64,000 nt of DNA from assembly GCA_947623455.1 (NCBI GenBank), contig OX392535.1, forward strand, positions 35,984,688 to 36,048,687. The letters are read 5' to 3'. Every line of letters begins with the position of its first letter. Within the stretch, counting starts at the first letter, position 1. The DNA comes from Mimachlamys varia. Its lineage: Eukaryota > Mollusca > Bivalvia > Pectinida > Pectinidae. A program made the position numbers and the translations under genes. Under the pieces are notes generated by a model that saw only the letters and a program-made list of their open reading frames with translations, ran no database searches and was not told where the DNA came from. Of this stretch, positions 49,741-60,731 are shown one piece after another.

Positions 49741-50458
49741 TTTATTGGTCATACGTGGTATGGACATACAGGGTGCTTGGGTTTACACTGTAAATGTTCA
49801 TACATTGTACATGTATAATGTTAAACTATACATCCATGGAGTGTTTTCTTACATATATGTACATGGTATTGATGGTATTATGATTATCTGGTGATGATTA
49901 TTTAAATTCAAGGACTTGCATCATTCATTTTTAGTTGTAATAAATATGAAACCCCCATTGATTTAATGGTTAAATGCCAAGATTTGGAGGAATAATTGAA
50001 CTAATTGGTCCATTAAAGCAAGCAGCAGCCCGATGTTTCCTTGATAAATGGCGTTAATTAATTACCATTAAAAATTAATTATCCCGTGTGCAAATTAACC
50101 GAAAATAAATTAAAATCATATCTGCACGTGTCAGACTGTCACCAGGATTTCCATATTCAACTTGAAGGACAGCAAAAAGAACATAAAATATTTCTTTAAA
50201 AGATCAACTTCCGTGTGTAATTAAAAAAAAATCATGTGTTTTTGTTTTTCAAATTTTCAGTTTCCTTGAAAACGGGAAACAGCTGTCGTAAATTGCACGT
50301 GCTTGTCGCGTATGTCATATTTTCACACCAATCAACATCCTCCCACACTTTCAGAACGTTTATTGGTAACCACTTAATTATTAATGACGTGATAATGTTA
50401 ATTCATGCATGCATAAACATCAGACTTGTATATTTATAATAATAGGATCTTCCATAGT

Positions 50459-50830
50459 AAAACTGATCGAAATCATATCTTGATTTCCGCGCCGTTCTGT
50501 AAACCTTTCTCTGCTGCGTCAAGATTTGACAAGATCCCGTAGGGTGTCACGTTTTGGTTACTTTCTGCATCAGCCAATCAAATTGCCGCTTGGGAGTGAA
50601 TGTAAGTGGGCGAAAAAGTTTGTAAAATCCTATCTATGTATTAAGTCATTTCGTCACAACATACTGATATGCATTGCTGTGACGAAAAAAAACTTGCTGC
50701 AGATGACAGGGTCAAGTGTCATCGATTAGAAAATGTGACGTAAAAAGGCTACAAAGGTCACCAGACCATGACCTCGTATGGGATGTTGTCAGATCCTCGT
50801 AAAACGAAATGTATTTTAATATCAGATTTT
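50459..50830 (+). mobile_element. hAT-like MITE, copy 1, with 8-bp target duplication
   Basis: Flanked by TCCATAGT at 50451-50458 and 50831-50838. Short terminal inverted repeats (AAAACTGAT / ATCAGATTTT) and an inner foldback around TCATTTCGTCAC / GTGACGAAA. Same family as 57420-57810. Has no coding capacity. Confidence 0.75.
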
Positions 50831-50995
50831 TCCATAGTGGAACGAGGTACATTGTGGAGATAGAAGTAAATTGTGGAGAATAACAAAATTAAAGGCGATG
50901 AAGATTGGATCGTTTTGTGTGTGTATGACATGCGATGAGGGACGAAAACGATGTATGCATTCGCTGGCTATGTACAGGTTATCGTCGGCTATATG

Positions 50996-51180
50996 GTATA
51001 AACTTTATTTATTTTACAACAATTATGAAACAAGTTCTTCAACGTATTTTAATCACTCTTGTTGGCCCGGATGTTAGCGAACGAGGGGTCTTACTGTAGG
51101 AGGAAACCGGTGTACCTGGAGAAAACCCACGTGGTCGGACAGGTGACCCCATACCTTTTCACTTCCGGTTTGGGAATCGT
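50996..51180 (-). mobile_element. tRNA-derived SINE, family A, head truncated
   Basis: Tail and central domain match the other family A copies, but the match stops inside the B-box (GGGAATCG at about 51173-51180). The tRNA-like 5' part is therefore missing, through deletion or incomplete integration. Confidence 0.85.
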
Positions 51181-51222
51181 AAGATATGTACATTGTATGT
51201 GAGTGAAAACATATTTTGCTTA

Positions 51223-51252
51223 GGGGGAGGGGGGAGAGGGGAAGGAGGAGGG
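51223..51252 (+). repeat. G-rich tract, possible G-quadruplex
   Basis: Four guanine runs in 30 bases (GGGGGAGGGGGGAGAGGGG and onward) within the putative GPCR intron. Confidence 0.55.
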
Positions 51253-52365
51253 GTGTGTGTAAAAAAATGTTTTCTTAGTGGGAGGAAATAAGATATTTTG
51301 CGAATTGAAAAAAAAATGTGTATGAAACAATTAAATAAATAATATTCGTATTTGTACAAGTTTTGTGCATGCATACATCTATACACGTATATACCTCAAT
51401 TGATTGACAAGTAAACTATAAGGAGCAAACTATATAAAGGTGTATATAGATGATGCATGCAGTTTAAAATTTAATTTTCAAACTCGTACATTATTATCAT
51501 TCTGTTCAACGGATTAAATAATAATTGTGCGTCATAAAGTATGGTTTTAGGTAAAATATGGTCAATTTTGTATCCATATTGATTGTTTGTGGGAGACAAC
51601 ATTTTTAAGAGGAATCTGGACATCTGTGTATCTGCTTGAAACGGCGTCCCTACATGTATATGTAACTAGATTTATTGACCATAGGGGCTAGACGACAGAC
51701 GATTTGGGATTCGAATTCAAATGTCATTCCCTAACGCTATTCTTCTTAAATAGTCTCGACATGGAATTTCGTGTTACAGCAGTTTATATCATTTTACGTG
51801 CACAATTACGTTATGCATGTTTTGACCAATAACGAAAATCAGTTTCTCGTTGTTTCCGAGACTTCGCCGCCCCCTGCGGAGCCTGCAAGAAGGTAACATA
51901 ATCAAAATGGTTGTTTTGGTTATGTTAAACCGTGTTTTATTGGTAAATAAATATACAATAGGATAATATGCTTGTTTTTGTCTGATATATCTGTGTCCAC
52001 TTCCTGTTTTTATTGCGGTTTTGCAAGAGTTGTTATTGATTACCGTCATACATTTCAAGATGGCGTCCAGATTTATCTTTTGATTGAACAATGATTGTAT
52101 TATAGATGCAGTTTTTTTGGTCGTAATATCATTTTATGTAAATCAATTCTATTTTCCAAAACAAGTTTCCTAGTGTACATTGATCAATGGGATCGCGTCT
52201 GGTATATATGATATATCGGATTCACTCGCTGAAATTAAAATGTCTAGACTTTTTTTCATAAGAATTATTTACAAGGGAAGGCTTATAATACGCATTGAAT
52301 TTGATGTAGCATAAGTTCATATACAGACATGATCGCGAATTCAATTTGCCTTTTTTAGATATATA
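51253..52365. other. Non-coding, putative GPCR intron
   Basis: Only chance-length frames. Confidence 0.4.
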
Positions 52366-52508
52366 ATATAAACTTAATATATTTTACAACAATTATGAAA
52401 CAAGTTATCCAGCTTATATAAATCCCTCTTGTTGGCCCGGATGTTAGCGCGCAAGGAGTCTTATTGTGGGAGGAAACCGGAGTACCCGGAGAAAACCCAC
52501 GTGGTTGG
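52366..52508 (-). mobile_element. tRNA-derived SINE, family A, truncated
   Basis: Only the tail and central domain remain, ending just after ACCCACGTGGTTGG. All five family A copies in the window lie on the minus strand. Confidence 0.85.
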
Positions 52509-54567
52509 CCACATTGTTTTATTTATGGTTGAACTCCCTTGCAATAGTTACAGTCTTATCAGTAAGTGGCTTACGCGAATTATAACTTACATGTACATAT
52601 GACGTATATAATACTAATGCGAATTTAAAAGCGAAAATGGTTTCGCGATAAGATGGAAAGTACAGGTTCAAGAACATTTCGCGAAATTAATTGTAGGTAC
52701 TCATTCAAATCTATATAGACTACCTTCCGTCTCTAGAATAGTGTGCAGATATTGAAAATATAGTCTGATCACTCGGTTGTCTGATTGTAGAAAATAAGGG
52801 GAGATAAGCTGGTTGTATAATTTAGTAGAAACATAAGGGCTGGTAGGCAGTCTAACACGTGGGCCGTGTGAAGCAGATCCACGTATATATAGAACGCGAC
52901 TGGGAGGAATGGAGATGTCAACAATGCATATATTGCGTTGCCAATGACAACAATGCAATACTATGGGGCAGTGCGGACAGCGGCTATATATTGTGTACAC
53001 TAATGCACACACTGTACGAGTAATTACTCCGGTCGTTTCTTGACCTCACACCCAACGGAATGACCAGTCAATGTCATATATTCAAATGACCACGGACAAC
53101 TTTTGGCTGGGAAGGGACTTTCCATAAAGACGGATGTCACTTCCTATTTGTGATATGAAGTTGATCAGTTCCCGACTACCAAATATAATCTTCATGCCTC
53201 TCCATGTTTTAGTCCCAATAGAATTTCTCCAAATGATACAATTAAAAGTAGGGCTATGTGCATATTGGTACCTGTTTGTCTGCGCCTGCGCACTGTACAT
53301 GTAAACTGGCATTTTTCTCGCCTGAACATGTTTGTGTTGTCACGATATTTTTCATACTGATCGAAATGTTGACATTTTTTGCGGTGCATTTACATTATTT
53401 CTTTATAGTCTATATTGGATGTTAATATTTTACGTTTTTTATATAAAGCGAAATGAACGCAAGGATATCCAAACCGCGAAAATATCCACGTTTGAAGTAT
53501 ATCGATTAATATTTAGTTTTTAGTAATATTGGTATTTTGGTATGTACGTGTGTAATAAGATGGGATACGAACGCTTCAACATTAAGTTTCAATTTAGTGC
53601 CCCGCAATAGGTATTATTGACTTTACAATATTATATTTAATATCTAACACAAGTTGTTTTATTTGTAAATGAGATCGATATCGGACAGGTGTTGACTGCT
53701 AAATAGTCGCATCATGTTACACTGCGTTTGGCAATTAATAGGGGAGCTAGCGGAGCACCCTTATGCAAACCTGCAATAATCTTTATTATTAGACCTCATT
53801 TCTATCCGTCTAAAGCTGATTCGTTAAAACACGTCACATGACGTTGTTACACTACAAAACATCGTGTCTTCCCTAGGGCTGATAAAACTTCGTATCTCCC
53901 TGGAACACGTGCCCCCATGGCAACCCTCTTTCTGATTCTTGCAAGAGTTGTCGTTCTTTTTGGTTTCATTGTGTAAACAAACATAGATAAACTTGTGAAA
54001 AATGTAATCAAAAACGTTTTTTTCGGTATAATAAACAATTTATGGCCCTCTTGATAGGGCGATATGAAGGTTTGTCTACCCTCAGCATCCTGATGCAAAC
54101 CTGCAATAATCTATAATGTACCATCGAAGCATTCAGTGAATCTGCACCATATGACCTCTTTGTTTCATAGATCCGTGAACCCTATCAGGTGGAAGCGAAA
54201 TATAGGTTAATAGTTTCACTATAACGACCAGGTATATTTTCCCATGCACTTTACAGTTGGCGCATAAATATATAGTATTTGATCATAGATGTCTTTGTTT
54301 TGAATTTTTAATAGGATAACGTCACAGATGGTGGAAGATGTGAAGAAAGACAGCTTGGTACGCGAGTTTTATTTTCGATACGATACGCTTCACTTTCCTT
54401 TGAAGAATTTTTGAATCAAAGATTGTAACACCGTGAAAGCGTTGGGAACAATATTTAAGAGATCTATGAAATGTTCAGATGGTTAATGTGCAAGTATATA
54501 CTCCGCGCTGTTCCATAATGTATGATTCAAGATCTTTCGTCATGACATTTCAGCTAATTAACAGTCT
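52509..54567. other. Non-coding, putative GPCR intron
   Basis: A 43-base exon-like segment (54315-54357) lies between TTTTTAATAG and GGTACGC. It would shift the frame of the GPCR and is not annotated. TGATGCAAACCTGCAATAAT and TTATGCAAACCTGCAATAAT occur near 54091 and 53760, a small repeat. Confidence 0.4.
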
Positions 54568-54665
54568 TTAACCTATTCATCCCTAAAATTGCATAGTGAA
54601 CTAATCCATCCATTGCATCGGAAGGATTCAAATGTGTCTTCAGGGGGTACTTTTTATATGAGTTC
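54568..54665. mobile_element. TTAA-type palindromic MITE, diverged
   Basis: Starts TTAACCTATTCATCCCTA and has the inner arms GTGAACTAATCC and GGATTCAAATGTGTCTTCAG of the 2751 element. The right end is eroded. Confidence 0.55.
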
Positions 54666-55118
54666 ACTTGATATCAGATTCGTGGTATCGCAGGGAGGCC
54701 AATTGTTTTCGTTTCATTTCAACAATTTTCATTGTAATAAAAAAAGGATTGGACAATAGGCAAGCCTATATATGTCCGCTCGCAGGGAGGCAAATGCAAA
54801 AATGTACGCCCCAGCAAACGCACAACGTACACACCAATTGTCGCATGCCCTCAAATGACCTGAACTGTTATAAGATCTGAACCTAATAACATCAAACCAA
54901 AATACCTCGAACAGAATAAAAATCAATTCTCAGCGATATATTATACATGATAAACCATATGTTTTTACAGCACGAAAATTTATTGTATTAAACCCCAAGG
55001 AATTCTTTCTTTCTTTCCTTCCCTAGCATTGACAAATTGCTGATTCCCAAATTCCGATATTCTTCTGTTTTACATTTTTCATCAGTGTCACATTTCCGCC
55101 GTAAAATTTATCTTCAAT
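54666..55118. other. Non-coding, putative GPCR intron
   Basis: No supported feature. Confidence 0.4.
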
Positions 55119-55340
55119 TTGGTTTGGTTTATTTTGTTTAACGTCCTATTAACAGCCAGAGTCATTTGAGGACGTGCCAGGTTTTGGAGGTGGAGGAAGG
55201 CCGGAGTACCCGGAGAAAAATAACCGACCTACGGTCAATACCTGGTAACTGCCCCACATGAGATTCGAACTCGCAACCAAGAGGTAGAGGGCTAGTGGTA
55301 GAATGTCGGAACACCTTAACCACTCGCCCACCGCGGCCCC
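55119..55340 (-). mobile_element. tRNA Leu/Ser-like SINE, family B, full length
   Basis: Complete minus-strand copy from GGTTTGGTTTATTTTG to CCACCGCGGCCCC. Approximate target duplication TTTATCTTCAA (55107-55117) and TTTATATTTCAA (55341-55352). Lies in the putative GPCR intron. Confidence 0.9.
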
Positions 55341-55352
55341 TTTATATTTCAA

Positions 55353-57002
55353 GTAAACATGAACCAATATTCATGAATGCATTATGCGATATCAGTCGTA
55401 ATGATATAAAATGTTCTTTGTTAGAGTTGGAGGAAACAACTTTATTTGTTACAAAAATTGCCAGTCTCACTATTGTTAGTGACTATTGGTTTACAAAGCA
55501 TCCATATATGCTTGTGCATATGTTATTCAGTCAGGCAGCATCACGTACAGATATGCAAATGCGTAAATGTTTAAAAACAGAAGTTGTTATACAAAAGTAT
55601 GTCCTTGTTCCAAACGAAACGCAGCCAGTCCATCTGCCTGTGGCTCCAGAGTAGGTCCACATATTTGTCTTTGTACCTAAAGCTCATTATTAAATTTTTA
55701 TGTCGATTTATATTTGTTCTAGCCTAATAAAAGGCATTCCCTCAGGACAAGATGTTTTTTTACTAATATTTCTGCATACCATTATCGTAGATAAATATTT
55801 AACACTTTAAAAGCAACCGAGTTATAATCAGATTCTCTTTGTGTTCCCGATGTAATCTCTCTGATGGTATAGCCAAAGCAAGTTTCAAAGTCAGCTTTCG
55901 ATGAAGATATAACAACATGCCGATGTAGTTCATTCTCATGTCCCATTTTCTATAAATAGATTTTCTACCTGATTGACAGGTTGTCGATTGCGTTGGTATT
56001 TTCATCTGTTTCATCTCAAAGCCATGATCGACATACTCTGTTAACAGTATCGGAAATACATGAAATGCAAAAAGGCTAACATTGCCCTGCAGCTAGGGCG
56101 TAAGATATGTACCTGCTGCCCCTATTGCATGATCGTAGGAGGTGACTAAACGTGTGATGTTATCTTTTCCATTCTTTATAAACAACATTCTCCTTCCTAA
56201 TGTCTCCCTTGACACAGACTCACTTTTGGCCTTTAGTTGAACGATGCTCCTGTGAGCAAAGGCTATGGGTTCTGTCCCCAGGCCGAGACATACCAGAGTC
56301 TCTAGCAATGGTAGTAATTACTCCCTGCTTGACGCTCAGCATTATGGGAGTGGAACGACTGGTTCGCCCGTTGTTAGTATAATATGACCGGGTGGTGTGT
56401 TCTGCTGGGGGCCTTCGGTAGTATACTTCAGTGTGGTAGCATCTTGAATCGGCAAAAGTTCCGGATTATCGCAAGAAGGCTTACACGAACTTATATCCGC
56501 CTCCAAAATACACGCTCTCACCACACACACTCAACCAACTAAATGGGACAGACGTTAAGTTGATATAATTGAAAACGGTTACTTACACGTGTAAGGTATA
56601 AAATACGAGCTTTTATGATTCATAAGACTGTATATGCACTTGATGCGTCTGAATCTGGTTAGATTCCTTGTAGAATTGTTGATTTTCTTCTGTGTCGCTG
56701 TACCCACCTGACCACTTGCATAACAAATCAAACGTATTTGGCCGTTTTCGTTTAACATTACAATGTATAAGCCATCGTTTATTGTTGGGCGACAATACTG
56801 CTATTTTAAACGTTACAAAGCATATGTGTTGGTTGAAAAATATAAAACATGCTATCCGAACAAATATAATGTTGCATAACAAGAAGTTAGCAAGATCATT
56901 TTATTTCGGACATTTTTGTAACAATATATCGTCTTCTTCAGCTGATTAGATAATGCAATTTAGAAAACGAATGATCGATAAAGGGCAATAATGTTGAAAA
57001 AA
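55353..57002. other. Non-coding, putative GPCR intron
   Basis: Only chance-length frames. Confidence 0.4.
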
Positions 57003-57165
57003 TAAATTAGAGAATACCGAAGCGTTAACTAAATCATAATATGAGGTCAAAATCGATTAAACCAGGAGCAAAATATGAACAAAGGAAAGATTTACATGGA
57101 GACCCTTGTAAAAGCACAAGAGAATAAGACAAGGTTTTCCGGAAGAGTTATACACTGTTATATAA
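57003..57165 (+). repeat. Dispersed repeat X, copy 1
   Basis: Landmarks AGAATACCGAAGCGTTAACT, TTTACATGGAGACCCTTGTA and TTCCGGAAGAGT are shared with copies on the 3' side of the GPCR (61151, 61511). Identity unknown. Confidence 0.7.
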
Positions 57166-57419
57166 ACTAGATAAATGTTCGTTTAAACACCATGGAAAGT
57201 TAGCTCAATAGTTGTAAAAAAGTGAAAAGCCAAATACCATAATTGTTGTTATTTGCGCTGCTGATCCTGGATGTCTGCTTTACACGGGGTGTATAACGAA
57301 AGTTGCCGCATGAGTCGCCTCATTCAAAAAATAATGCTCTATGAGTAATAAGTCATGCTTGATTTATTTCCTTTTTTAATTACAAAGATCTTAGCTAGTC
57401 CATTTCGGTTAGTAATACT

Positions 57420-57810
57420 TTTCAATCTGACTAAAATAAAATCTTGATCCCCGCGCCGTTCCGTAAACTTCTCTCTGCTGCGTTAAGATCTGAGAATATC
57501 CCACAGGGGGTCATGTCCCGATGACCTTTTGCATCAGCCAATCAAATTACTACTGTCAGAATCTTGACAGTGAAATTTTGAGGCGACAAAGGTTGCATTA
57601 TCGCATTGTCCGTTTAGTCATTTCGTCACCAAAAAGTTCATGTGTGATAATGTGACAAAATGACTTGCTGCAAGATGATACTGTCATTGAAAAATTCTAA
57701 AAGTCTGAAGAATAGAGGCGACAAAGATAATCTTAGCGTGACCTCTTATGGGATGTTGTCAGATCCTTGTAAAACGGAGTGAGAACAAGGATCTGTATTT
57801 TAATCAGATT
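57420..57810 (+). mobile_element. hAT-like MITE, copy 2, with 8-bp target duplication
   Basis: Flanked by GTAATACT at 57412-57419 and 57811-57818. Shares CCGCGCCGTTC, TGCATCAGCCAATCAAATT, TCATTTCGTCAC and ATGGGATGTTGTCAGATCC with the 50459 copy. Confidence 0.78.
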
Positions 57811-57818
57811 GTAATACT

Positions 57819-58950
57819 CAAGTAGACATTGAATAAATATGTATTCCATTACTATTCTGGATTTTCATATTTTCGCACGTTAAATCAATCGCCTTTTTAT
57901 TTGAGATTTTAATGAATAATTTGCATACTGTAGTTTTATACAACATAAGTTTATGTATATATACACATAAAACATCAGCAAATCTATGTTCTTCCGAGGT
58001 CTGTGGGACAACGCTAAGATAACCTCGTCTATCTTGTTTCTATAGCTCATATATAGCTTCTAATGCATCTACTGTACATGTGTTAACTCAACGTAGAGTT
58101 TATTTTTAGGTCCGTTCATAGATAAAATCTCATTACAGACCTATTTTAGAATCAAGATAACTGAAATTCATTTGATCTTTTATAAATAAAACTGGATAAA
58201 ATTCAAGCCATCCAAACGGTGCCAGATGATGGAACCCATTGAGGCATAAATACACAAAACGCACGTGATTTTTGTAAACTTTTTTGATATGGGAAGACAT
58301 GTGCATCTATAAAAAATGATTATTTATTTATTGTCGGCAGTTTTTTGGATGAAACATGGCCAATTATGAAATACGATTCTTTGTTTATCAATTATTCCGA
58401 CAGTCATTGGGTGATTGTCTATCTCTGAAATAACAAGAAAACAGCAAGTTTCGTATACTTAATATCTGGTTTAAGTCGGGCGTAACAAAATATTCAGCAA
58501 TGTGTAAATAATGACATAAGCGGAACCTAAATAGTTTGTTTTTATAAGATATTTCTAAATATATATCAGTTTTTTACTGACTTTGCCAGTTTATATGGTC
58601 ATGCAATTTATAACAGTTTATCCCGAAATTTATGTTAAAGAAATTTGATATATTCAAAATTGATTTCTGAGTTATTTTGATATTTAAAGCATTATGAAGT
58701 TGAAACAATATCGATTGATTTTGAAGTCAAAGGTGTCTTTTTTAATTAAAAAGCATTGATGAAGAGGAAATATGATTGAACTCAATATAATTACATTATT
58801 TTTTAAATTTTAACATGAATAAAAATCCAAAGAAATTCAAGACTCGTTTCCTTCATCTCACATATGCTTTTAACACATCATTTTTTTAAAAAAGAAAGCT
58901 TGTTTTGATATAATGACATTTATCGAGAATATTCATCTAATCAAAAGTTG
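57819..58950. other. Non-coding, intron immediately upstream of the GPCR exon
   Basis: Very AT-rich with no long frame, consistent with intron sequence ending at the 58969 acceptor. Confidence 0.5.
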
Positions 58951-58969
58951 TCTTCTTTTGTCTTAACAG
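58951..58969 (+). promoter_or_regulatory. 3' splice site preceding the GPCR exon
   Basis: A pyrimidine-rich run, TCTTCTTTTGTCTTAACAG, ends in AG at 58968-58969, so the exon begins at 58970, nine bases before the GPCR ATG. These nine bases read GAA GCC AGC in frame with the receptor. This implies at least one upstream exon, either untranslated or coding a few extra residues. Confidence 0.75.
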
Positions 58970-58978
58970 GAAGCCAGC

Positions 58979-60214
58979 ATGACGAATAACTCGACGATCT
59001 TCTACGACGTTTCGACGTCATTTCCGTTGGTGTTGAACCATACCGAGGCTTCAGGAGACAATGGGACTCCTCCAAGTTCAGTATGGGATATATACAAACA
59101 ACATTGCCCCGAGGCCACCATGATTGACAAATATCTCACCCCGTACGTCTACGTCGTCGGGTTTCCGGGAAATATTCTTGCGCTGGTGATTTGGCTACAG
59201 AAAAGAATGCGTAATTCGTCCGGATATTATCTCGCCGCTTTGGCGTTAGCGGATTTGGTCTTTCTCTTGTTGCAGATAGTGTACGAACTTAACGAAAAAT
59301 GGGGTATTCGATGTTTGGATGTGGAGTTCGTGTGTGAATTCTATCCCATAATATTCCTGACGTCACAATATTTGTCGCCGTTGTTGGTGTTAGCTTTCAC
59401 AGTGGAACGATACATATCGATATGCCATCCGTTTTCAAGAGAAAAGTTCTGCACGACGAAAAGAGCAAAGATAGTCATCGCTTGCTTGTTCATATTTTCG
59501 TTTCTCATTAACGGCATACAGGGCTATTTTTGGCACTACGACAGTGGAGGGCGCTGCAGTCTCAGAGCGGAAGTAGTCAGAAATAACGAATCGTCGTTCT
59601 GGTCCATATGGACCTGGTGTGTTGAAGCTCTTGTGTTCTTTCTTGTTCCTATACTTATCCTCGTCTTCAATATTCTCGTAATTGCAGAAGCCAAACGACT
59701 GTCAAAGTTTGAGAAGAATCAACTACAATCAAGAACTCACAAGAACTCAGCCACAACTGTTATGTTACTCGCTGTGTCATTTTACCAAATTTTCACCACT
59801 TTGCCTGTCACAATTGTTGTGACTTTGTACTATAGTTTTCCCATGGGGGACCCCGCAAACTTAAACCCCCCTGATTCTATTTGGCAAAGACATTTTGATT
59901 ATGTGTATATCAAAACAATTATCGAGGAGATTGGGTTAACACATTATGCATGTAACTTCTACATTTATTGTATAACCGGTAAAGTATTTAGACAAGAGTT
60001 TAAGCGACTGTGGAGGTCGCTTGTGTGCCTCAAAATGAAATCGGCTTTACCCAATTGGACAACGGAATACACGAGTCTGCGGGGTAGCTTGCGTAACAAC
60101 CCCAAAAATCTCACAGTGCGCATGTCCAATGGTCACGCCAATGGTCACAGTACAACAAGCACTACAAATGGCGTGGAGCCCTCTGTGGTCGAGCCCACGG
60201 AAACAACATTGTGA
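58979..60214 (+). CDS. Rhodopsin-class (class A) G protein-coupled receptor, neuropeptide-receptor-like, 411 aa
   Basis: Predicted seven-pass plasma-membrane receptor coupling an extracellular ligand, probably a peptide, to G proteins. The N-terminus (about 1-54) has glycosylation sequons at N3, N4, N20 and N28. TM1 carries GN (N65) and TM2 carries LAALALAD (D92). TM3 runs from C119 to ERY (143-145), the DRY-motif equivalent. C193 in loop 2 should pair with C119, and TM5 holds P224. The usual CWxP of TM6 reads TTLP (273-276), and NPxxY of TM7 reads NFYIY (326-330), followed by a helix-8-like FRQEF. I see no conserved TM4 tryptophan. The tail ends in ETTL, a class I PDZ-ligand pattern. NFxxY is a feature I associate with FMRFamide-receptor and GPR139/142-like families, so an orphan lophotrochozoan peptide receptor is likely, but the ligand cannot be named. 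All seven helices are in one exon. The start has A at -3; a 3' splice site lies 9 bases upstream and the frame is open between them. Confidence 0.93.
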   Translation: MTNNSTIFYDVSTSFPLVLNHTEASGDNGTPPSSVWDIYKQHCPEATMIDKYLTPYVYVVGFPGNILALVIWLQKRMRNSSGYYLAALALADLVFLLLQIVYELNEKWGIRCLDVEFVCEFYPIIFLTSQYLSPLLVLAFTVERYISICHPFSREKFCTTKRAKIVIACLFIFSFLINGIQGYFWHYDSGGRCSLRAEVVRNNESSFWSIWTWCVEALVFFLVPILILVFNILVIAEAKRLSKFEKNQLQSRTHKNSATTVMLLAVSFYQIFTTLPVTIVVTLYYSFPMGDPANLNPPDSIWQRHFDYVYIKTIIEEIGLTHYACNFYIYCITGKVFRQEFKRLWRSLVCLKMKSALPNWTTEYTSLRGSLRNNPKNLTVRMSNGHANGHSTTSTTNGVEPSVVEPTETTL

Positions 60215-60582
60215 AATTCGATGTGATAAAATTTGTGCATATTTTCTGATATTAATGTAAACGTTCGTATTTTATCCTAATATATCTCCTGGCGTCTTCT
60301 GTGCTGGACGTTTGACAAAAAATTGAATGTATGCATATGACGTCATCATAATGTGATTGTGCATGTATAATTAACATACTGGTGTATGTAAATGTGTTTC
60401 GTATCCGCCATAATATTTAAACAGATACGCAGGTGTTTAGATAGGAAAGTATTCTGGAATGCCAAAGAAATCTCAATGAATGTTAAGATGTATACATGGT
60501 AGAATATTTTAATTTGTGAAGATTAGGAATTGATGAAACACATTCCTAGAGTTGCTAGGGTGTTTTTGGGATGACTATATCA

Positions 60583-60667
60583 TTAACTTATTCCCCCCTG
60601 AAATTTCATAATGAACTCTTCCATCCTTTGAATTGGAATAGTTCAAATGTGTCTCAAGGGGTTGAAG
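60583..60667. mobile_element. TTAA-type palindromic MITE in the GPCR 3' flank
   Basis: Starts TTAACTTATTCCCCCCTGAA and includes AATGAACTCTTCCATCC and GAATAGTTCAAATGTGTCTC, matching the 2751 and 54568 elements. Right terminus lost. Confidence 0.6.
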
Positions 60668-60725
60668 ACTACAATATGCGAATTCATATACAAGATATAT
60701 ATTTATATCATTATTAATGAAACTG

Positions 60726-60731
60726 AATAAA
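60726..60731 (+). terminator. Candidate polyadenylation signal of the GPCR gene
   Basis: AATAAA about 510 bases after the GPCR stop codon; I noticed no earlier AATAAA in the 3' flank. If used, the 3' untranslated region would contain the TTAA-type palindromic element at 60583-60667. The hexamer is frequent by chance in DNA of this composition. Confidence 0.3.

Noticed and set aside
49461..49793. 110-codon plus-strand frame
   Set aside because: Runs through a SINE in antisense; no coding meaning.
54315..54357. 43-base exon-like segment in the putative GPCR intron
   Set aside because: Weak donor (GTACGC), and inclusion between 48132 and 58970 would shift the frame and introduce a stop.
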